Of a DNA stretch of 31,439 bases, positions 29,947-31,439 are shown piece by piece. Under the pieces are notes generated by a model. The model ran no database searches. It saw only the letters and a program-made list of their open reading frames with translations, and was not told the DNA's origin. The DNA comes from JBCAWW01 sp039024315 (GTDB taxonomy: Bacteria; Bacteroidota; Bacteroidia; J057): positions 1 through 31,439 of the forward strand of contig JBCCQN010000084.1 of assembly GCA_039024315.1 (NCBI GenBank), given 5' to 3'. The number at the start of each line of letters is the position of its first letter. The first letter of the stretch is position 1. Position numbers and translations under genes: made by a program.

Positions 29947-31439
29947 ATGAATCAACGTAAAAGTTCTAATATCATGAAATTCAGATTGTTGCTACTAGTA
30001 TTTATGCTTAGTAGTGTCAGCTCCTTGTGGGCGCAAGATGAGGTGGATGTAACGAAGTTATTGGCCAATACCAAGAACTTCATCTTTAACAATGACAAAA
30101 ACACCGTTAAAGGTTACGTCTATACTCAACTAGAGTCGCAAACCGCTTGTTGCGGTCAGGATCGTATTTACCTAGAGGTAAAGATTGATCCTTCTGGCTA
30201 TGTCCTTCAGGTCAAGCCTTTGACTGGTAGCGAATCTTGCTACATGCAGTCCGCAGCCGATATCATCAAAAATATCCGCTGGGATGCAAGTGATTTCAAA
30301 GGACCGAAGTCGGTTTATTTTGAAATCAAACCAAACATTGATTGCGAAGGTCGCAACAATGCCTACACTCAGGTGCGCATCTTCAACAATGAAAAGTTGG
30401 ACCCACAAGGTAATCGTATCTATGATGCGAATCCTCGTCCATCGGCTTCTGAAGTAGCCGCTAATGGTGGTGCTGCACCTACGACAGCTCCCCCAACTAC
30501 CACTCCTCCGGTTACTAAACCGCCCGTTGCAGAAAATACCCCTTCGGCGACCACGCCCAAGGAGGAGCCTAAAGTTGAAACGCAAACGCAACCTCAGGCA
30601 GCGCCACCTGTAGCAGCAGAGAAACCTACGACTCCTCCAGTGAGTACACCTGATCCGGTCATGCGCTCCGAAGAAGAAAATACAGCTGCTAGCCTACCGA
30701 TGGCCAGTACCGCTAAGCCAAACGCAATGGCAGAAGCCGATAAGCAAATGCAAATGGCTAAACAGCGCGCTAACCAATCTAGCATTGCTCAAGAAGATGA
30801 AATCAAATTTCTCAAAGAGCAATTAGTCAGCATGCGTCAACGCGAAGAAGAACTACGTGAACAACGTTTAGCTGATGAGCGGGCCGCCCGTCAAGCAGAA
30901 CGCGATGCTGCTGCAGCTAGAACGAATGAAGATGTTTACAGCGCTTCTGCTGGCGATGAGGATTTTATTGGAGTAGAAGGCCAAGGAGGCCTGTTTTTCC
31001 CTGACGAAAACAGCGCTACCCCATCAGGTAGTGATGAAAACTTTGCCGAGCCTGGTGCTACTGATCCTCCTAAGCAAGATCCCAATGCCACGGAAGAAGA
31101 TCGACTACGTCAGCGTATTGCTGATTTTGAAAGACGAGTACGTGAGATGGAGCAAAAAGCCATCGAACGTGAAAATCGTATAGAACAAGAACAGATCGCC
31201 CTTGGACGCGATAATGAAGAGCGTCTTACTTTGATCGAAGATATGATGCTTGCAGAGGAAGACCTTGAGCAAATGCGCGAAAATAAAGAGATCGAACAGC
31301 TCGAGCGTGAACGTACGGGGGTAGAAGATGAGACCTTAAGAACACAAGACGAGTCTCAGCGTCTTGAAGACGAAATGGCTCGTCTCATGCAAGAGCTTGA
31401 AGATAAAAAGGCAGAGATCGCTGACAAGCAAGCCGAAAT
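29947..31439 (+). CDS. Secreted coiled-coil protein with TonB-C-like N-terminal domain (3' truncated)
   Basis: The frame from the ATG at 29947 is open to the right edge, 497 codons without a stop, so the gene continues outside the window. A signal peptide is present (LLLLVFMLSSVSSLWA, cleavage before Gln30); the ATG at 29974 is an alternative start. Residues ~55-145 form a small domain (IYLEVKIDPSGYVLQVKP, then SAADIIKNIRWDA, SVYFEIKP) resembling TonB C-terminal-like 'energy transducer' folds, with Cys68, Cys69, Cys98 and Cys133. A Pro/Thr-rich linker follows (~163-235). Residues ~260-320 and ~383-497 are long charged helices with Arg/Glu-rich heptads, strongly predicted coiled coil. The domain order suggests an envelope-spanning or peptidoglycan-associated structural protein. 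I do not recognise the family. Confidence 0.8.
   Translation, partial: MNQRKSSNIMKFRLLLLVFMLSSVSSLWAQDEVDVTKLLANTKNFIFNNDKNTVKGYVYTQLESQTACCGQDRIYLEVKIDPSGYVLQVKPLTGSESCYMQSAADIIKNIRWDASDFKGPKSVYFEIKPNIDCEGRNNAYTQVRIFNNEKLDPQGNRIYDANPRPSASEVAANGGAAPTTAPPTTTPPVTKPPVAENTPSATTPKEEPKVETQTQPQAAPPVAAEKPTTPPVSTPDPVMRSEEENTAASLPMASTAKPNAMAEADKQMQMAKQRANQSSIAQEDEIKFLKEQLVSMRQREEELREQRLADERAARQAERDAAAARTNEDVYSASAGDEDFIGVEGQGGLFFPDENSATPSGSDENFAEPGATDPPKQDPNATEEDRLRQRIADFERRVREMEQKAIERENRIEQEQIALGRDNEERLTLIEDMMLAEEDLEQMRENKEIEQLERERTGVEDETLRTQDESQRLEDEMARLMQELEDKKAEIADKQAE

Noticed and set aside
30172..30785. Minus-strand open frames at the right end
   Set aside because: They are antisense to the 497-codon plus-strand frame, which has a signal peptide, coherent domains and coiled coil.

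Overview
The window looks like a chromosomal segment of a Bacteroidota bacterium, most likely from the Saprospiria/Cytophagia side of the phylum. The reasons are two secreted proteins with C-terminal type IX secretion (T9SS) sorting domains, promoters of the Bacteroidota form (TTTG, about 20 nt, TAnnTTTG), a near absence of Shine-Dalgarno sequences, a short NusA, and an IF-2 with a very long Lys/Pro/Glu-rich N-terminal linker. The lineage is inferred from these features only. No rRNA, tRNA, CRISPR array, transposase, integrase or phage gene was seen.

Layout. 1-1624: 3' end of a secreted subtilisin-like protease (truncated by the window edge), convergent with aconitase (1694-3952, minus) across a shared terminator. 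4060-8566 (minus): a FeeM-like GNAT acyltransferase, a class I methyltransferase, a membrane histidine kinase and a MATE exporter. 8635-15356 (plus): a translation/transcription operon rimP-nusA-infB, then nif3-like and a coiled-coil zinc-ribbon gene, bounded by a clear promoter and a strong terminator. Two terminator-like hairpins lie inside this operon, one in the rimP leader and one between nusA and infB. 15371-16876: a secreted TPR protein. 16877-17391: a gene-free nest of repeats and inverted repeats. 17392-19324 (minus): a zinc-less, SIRT5-like sirtuin and a response-regulator/histidine-kinase fusion. 19325-20023: gene-free. 20024-20326: an SCP2-domain protein. 20540-25130 (minus): a degenerate CPBP membrane protein, a DUF1415 protein and a large SBBP-repeat T9SS cargo protein. 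25467-28650 (minus): glutamate dehydrogenase, CdsA and an intact CPBP protease overlapping cdsA by 4 bp. 28786-29808: a DusB-like tRNA dihydrouridine synthase. 29947-end: the first 497 codons of a secreted coiled-coil protein that runs off the window.

Most of the window is housekeeping (TCA cycle, nitrogen metabolism, phospholipid synthesis, tRNA modification, translation). I found no obvious defence or mobile system. The points most worth following up are: (i) the two terminator-like hairpins in the nusA operon, which suggest attenuation sensitive to NusA; (ii) a family of intergenic repeats (three copies of a roughly 110-140 bp unit, a nested palindrome, and a short GTTCTGCGAAGCAG-type motif that also occurs inside a coding region); (iii) the methyltransferase plus FeeM-like acyltransferase pair; (iv) a CPBP homologue that keeps the glutamate motif but has lost both histidines.
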